Positions 62,181 through 64,000 of a DNA stretch of 64,000 nt are shown piece by piece (the first letter of the stretch is position 1; each line of letters opens with the position of its first letter). Under the pieces are notes generated by a model. The model did not search any database, was not told where the DNA came from, and was given only the letters and a program-made list of their open reading frames with translations. The DNA comes from Fimousia sp036311565. GTDB taxonomy: Bacteria > Bacillota > Clostridia > Lachnospirales > Lachnospiraceae. The stretch is taken from NCBI GenBank assembly GCA_036311565.1, contig JAXJPR010000054.1, positions 1 through 64,000 on the forward strand. The letters are read 5' to 3'. The position numbers and the translations under genes are program-made.

Positions 62181-62834
62181 TTACTGAAGCTGATAAATAT
62201 CACAAAGAGTTTGATAGATTTTATCAGCCATTTTCTTATGCCCTTTTGCATCTAAATGCAGGGAATCTATGCTGCTTACTTCGGTAATTTTAGATGCATC
62301 CAAATAATAAATACCATATTTTTTGGCAATGTCTTTATAAATTTTTGGAAGTTCTCTGGAAATTCGAATGGCTCTTTCTCCTCCAAAAGAATCTGCAAAT
62401 ACAGAGCCGGGCATATCTTCTTTTATATATAATGGAGATAACAGTAAGATATCTGCTTCTTTTCCTTCTGGATGTTTTTCTTTTGAAGATTTTTTGATAA
62501 TGAAAATTAATTCTTCGATTCCTGTTCCAATCTCTTTTGCTGTTTTTCGGAATCGTATTTTCATATCATTAGAACCAAGCATTAGAATAACTAAATCAAT
62601 TGGTGTATGAGAACGGATACAGGGATAAAGATACGTTTTACCACTTTTCATAATTCCTTCCGGATCATCTATATTGATTGTCCGGCCGTTATACCCTTCT
62701 TCGATTACTTCAAAATTTTTGCCTAATGCTTTTTTTAAAAGTTGTGGCCATCTAGTGTTTTCGTCAAAACGGAATCCATTTTCAGGATTATATCCATGTG
62801 TATTAGAATCTCCGTAGCATAAAATTCGTTTCAT
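62181..62834 (-). CDS. SGNH/GDSL-family hydrolase
   Basis: The 217-residue cytoplasmic esterase has all four blocks: ILCYGDSNTHGY (Ser), EGYNGRTINID (Gly), MLGSNDMK (Asn) and IDSLHLDAKGH (catalytic Asp and His). It resembles arylesterase or acyl-CoA thioesterase-type SGNH enzymes, likely de-esterifying small acyl or sugar esters. The start MKRILCYG follows AGGAGG. It lies 73 nt upstream of dapF on the same strand. Substrate unknown. Confidence 0.88.
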   Translation of the reverse strand: MKRILCYGDSNTHGYNPENGFRFDENTRWPQLLKKALGKNFEVIEEGYNGRTINIDDPEGIMKSGKTYLYPCIRSHTPIDLVILMLGSNDMKIRFRKTAKEIGTGIEELIFIIKKSSKEKHPEGKEADILLLSPLYIKEDMPGSVFADSFGGERAIRISRELPKIYKDIAKKYGIYYLDASKITEVSSIDSLHLDAKGHKKMADKIYQTLCDIYQLQ

Positions 62835-62873
62835 ATTTCCTCCTGTCATACATCAGCATCATTGAAATCTTAA

Positions 62874-62902
62874 TTGACAAAGATTTTTTTGATTATTATA
62901 AT
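62874..62902 (+). promoter_or_regulatory. Consensus SigA promoter of membrane-anchored protein gene
   Basis: TTGACA (62874-62879), 17-nt spacer, TATAAT (62897-62902), about 40 nt before ATG 62943. Confidence 0.85.
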
Positions 62903-62942
62903 ATCATATGAAATCGTAATTTTCAGTAAAAAGGGGTCTAAT

Positions 62943-63569
62943 ATGAAAAAAATTAAGTATTTTATTACAGTGGCTATTTTAATCACAGCCTGTATTGTTG
63001 GATTTCGTTATTTTAATCATAAAGCAATCAGCGAATCTGTAGATGAATACATGAAGGCGTTTCTTTCGGGGAATCTTACCGTTCTTAAAGAGCAAGAAAC
63101 TGCGGATGGGGTACGACAAATGGAAGAGGAACTAAAATCCATTCAACTTCGTCAATTTCGTACTTACTTTAAAGGATCAGGCCTTACAGTTAATGAAGAA
63201 GAGTTAGAGGATATCTATCAGGCATATCATCAAGCATTATCTACCCTGGATTATCAGATTACAATTGACAATATTAGCGATAATCGGGCGGTTATTCGTA
63301 TAAAATGCCATCAATTTGACATGAAAAGTTTAGAAGATAAAGCAACGAAATCGGCTCTGGAAATCATTGAAAAGAAAAATGTTACCCGTTTGGACCGCGC
63401 TGCTCAAATATTTGTAAATGAAATGGTAAATGAATTAGAAAATGCCACAGCTGGAATAGAAACAGAAACGACAAAAATTACTTTTGTAAAAGACGATTCG
63501 TATTGGAAACCGAAAGATACTTTGGAATTTTTTGAAACCATGAATAGTGTGGCTGTAAGTAAATTATAA
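62943..63569 (+). CDS. Membrane-anchored protein, DUF5105-like
   Basis: The 208-residue protein has an N-terminal hydrophobic anchor (about 5-22) with Cys at 18 in TACIVG, not a clear lipobox. An outer domain follows: SVDEYMKAFLSGNLTVLKEQ, a helical middle, and a strand-rich end (ITFVKDDSYWKPKDTLEFF). The pattern resembles DUF5105/DUF4878 proteins of Firmicutes, of unknown role. A short start codon set by AAAAAGGGG at 62943 is chosen; the longer frame overlaps the promoter. Confidence 0.7.
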   Translation: MKKIKYFITVAILITACIVGFRYFNHKAISESVDEYMKAFLSGNLTVLKEQETADGVRQMEEELKSIQLRQFRTYFKGSGLTVNEEELEDIYQAYHQALSTLDYQITIDNISDNRAVIRIKCHQFDMKSLEDKATKSALEIIEKKNVTRLDRAAQIFVNEMVNELENATAGIETETTKITFVKDDSYWKPKDTLEFFETMNSVAVSKL

Positions 63570-63573
63570 AGAT

Positions 63574-63606
63574 AACAGGAGAATTATTATGTATAATTCT
63601 CCTGTT
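63574..63606. terminator. Long perfect hairpin between convergent genes
   Basis: AACAGGAGAATTAT (63574-63587) and ATAATTCTCCTGTT (63593-63606), 14-bp perfect arms with a 5-nt loop. The T-tract is weak on both strands, but the position between convergent genes supports a terminator. Confidence 0.65.
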
Positions 63607-63625
63607 AAAATTTATTATTTAGAAA

Positions 63626-64000
63626 TTATATGATAACAGCATATGCAGCTTTTATAAATTCAATAAAATCCCAGACAGCCGGAGAATGAAACTTATCACT
63701 TTTATAAATCATATATAAATATCGATAGCGGTTTTCTTCTACCATAATTTGCTTTACTCTTCCATTTTCAATCGCAGATTTTACTTCTTTGGTTTCTGCC
63801 ACATATGCAATACCAAAATTATTTTCTACCAAAGAGAGAATCGATAATTCATTCGAAGATTCACAAACAAAATTCATTGACAGATTTTCTTCACGGAAAA
63901 GTTTTCTTGTAAATTTTCCCATATTAGAAGTATGATCATAGGAAATAAATGGTGTACCCTGAAAATCATGAAGCGAATGAAGTACATCTTCTGCAATTTC
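63626..64000 (-). CDS. LysR-type regulator, C-terminal part (runs off window)
   Basis: The frame continues past the right edge; 124 residues of the effector-binding domain are seen. Features: FISYDHTSNMGKF near the left, then FVCESSNELSILSLVENNFGIAYVAE, a typical LysR substrate-binding core (VESSNEILSLVAAGLGIALLP-like), and a C-terminal FIEFIKAAY helix. The DNA-binding half lies outside, so the target is unknown. Confidence 0.8.
   Translation of the reverse strand, partial: EIAEDVLHSLHDFQGTPFISYDHTSNMGKFTRKLFREENLSMNFVCESSNELSILSLVENNFGIAYVAETKEVKSAIENGRVKQIMVEENRYRYLYMIYKSDKFHSPAVWDFIEFIKAAYAVII

Noticed and set aside
1..64000. tRNA, rRNA, CRISPR arrays and prophage genes
   Set aside because: Looked for T-loop motifs, long direct repeats and phage structural genes; none seen.

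Overview
The window is AT-rich, densely coded chromosomal DNA from a spore-forming low-GC Firmicute, most likely a gut member of the Lachnospiraceae (Clostridia). Supporting signs are dipicolinate synthase with a SigK-type promoter, a PolC-type replicative polymerase, class III fructose-1,6-bisphosphatase, rubrerythrin, a B12-dependent methionine synthase split over several genes, Shine-Dalgarno sites on nearly every gene, and frequent TTG starts. I see no rRNA, tRNA, CRISPR array or intact mobile element. Species cannot be fixed from the sequence alone.

Layout. 1-3525: a partial HD-type gene end, then a minus-strand sporulation cluster dpaA-dpaB-asparagine synthase. 3680-9859: zinc-ribbon membrane protein, DUF6512-like membrane protein, AGCS amino acid symporter with a GNAT acetyltransferase, MATE exporter and 6-phosphofructokinase. 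9918-11251: an NhaP-like antiporter behind a recognisable fluoride riboswitch with terminator. 11328-16019: ZIP transporter, secreted GH25 lysozyme with a BlaI/CopY-like operator, a truncated carbohydrate-binding protein, AI-2E family permease and secreted 3D-domain protein. 16310-21178: rubrerythrin, FliB-like protein, a small alarmone synthetase, a small membrane protein, an unusual fusion of a uracil-DNA-glycosylase-like domain to a degenerate SpoT-type HD domain, and a Nudix hydrolase. 21244-21647: a decayed IS3-family transposase. 21712-22629: siroheme/ferredoxin reductase-like protein.

22885-42133 is the conserved housekeeping block: hom, pyrH-frr, uppS-cdsA-rseP-ispG-polC, a phosphatase, then rimP-nusA-ylxR-ylxQ-infB-rbfA-nrnA-truB-ribF. 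The order is canonical except that dxr is missing between cdsA and rseP. 42331-45170: a DNA-binding-like coiled-coil protein translationally coupled to fbp, behind a dense palindromic operator. 45230-47601: Rrf2 regulator, cytidylate-kinase-like protein and a tyrosine recombinase with a leader that ends in a terminator.

47837-63569 is almost all minus strand: ttcA, ilvC, ilvN, an LCP cell-wall ligase, a long parE-parC-methionine-synthase operon (reactivation protein, homocysteine methyltransferase/MTHFR fusion, MetH core), dapF, an SGNH hydrolase, and a plus-strand membrane-anchored protein. The window ends inside a LysR-type regulator.

The best candidate for something undescribed is the alarmone synthetase / membrane protein / UDG-like-pseudo-HD fusion neighbourhood at 18240-20593. 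Other points of interest are the structured leader of the recombinase, the operator array before the coiled-coil/fbp pair, the missing dxr and the topoisomerase IV-methionine synthase operon.
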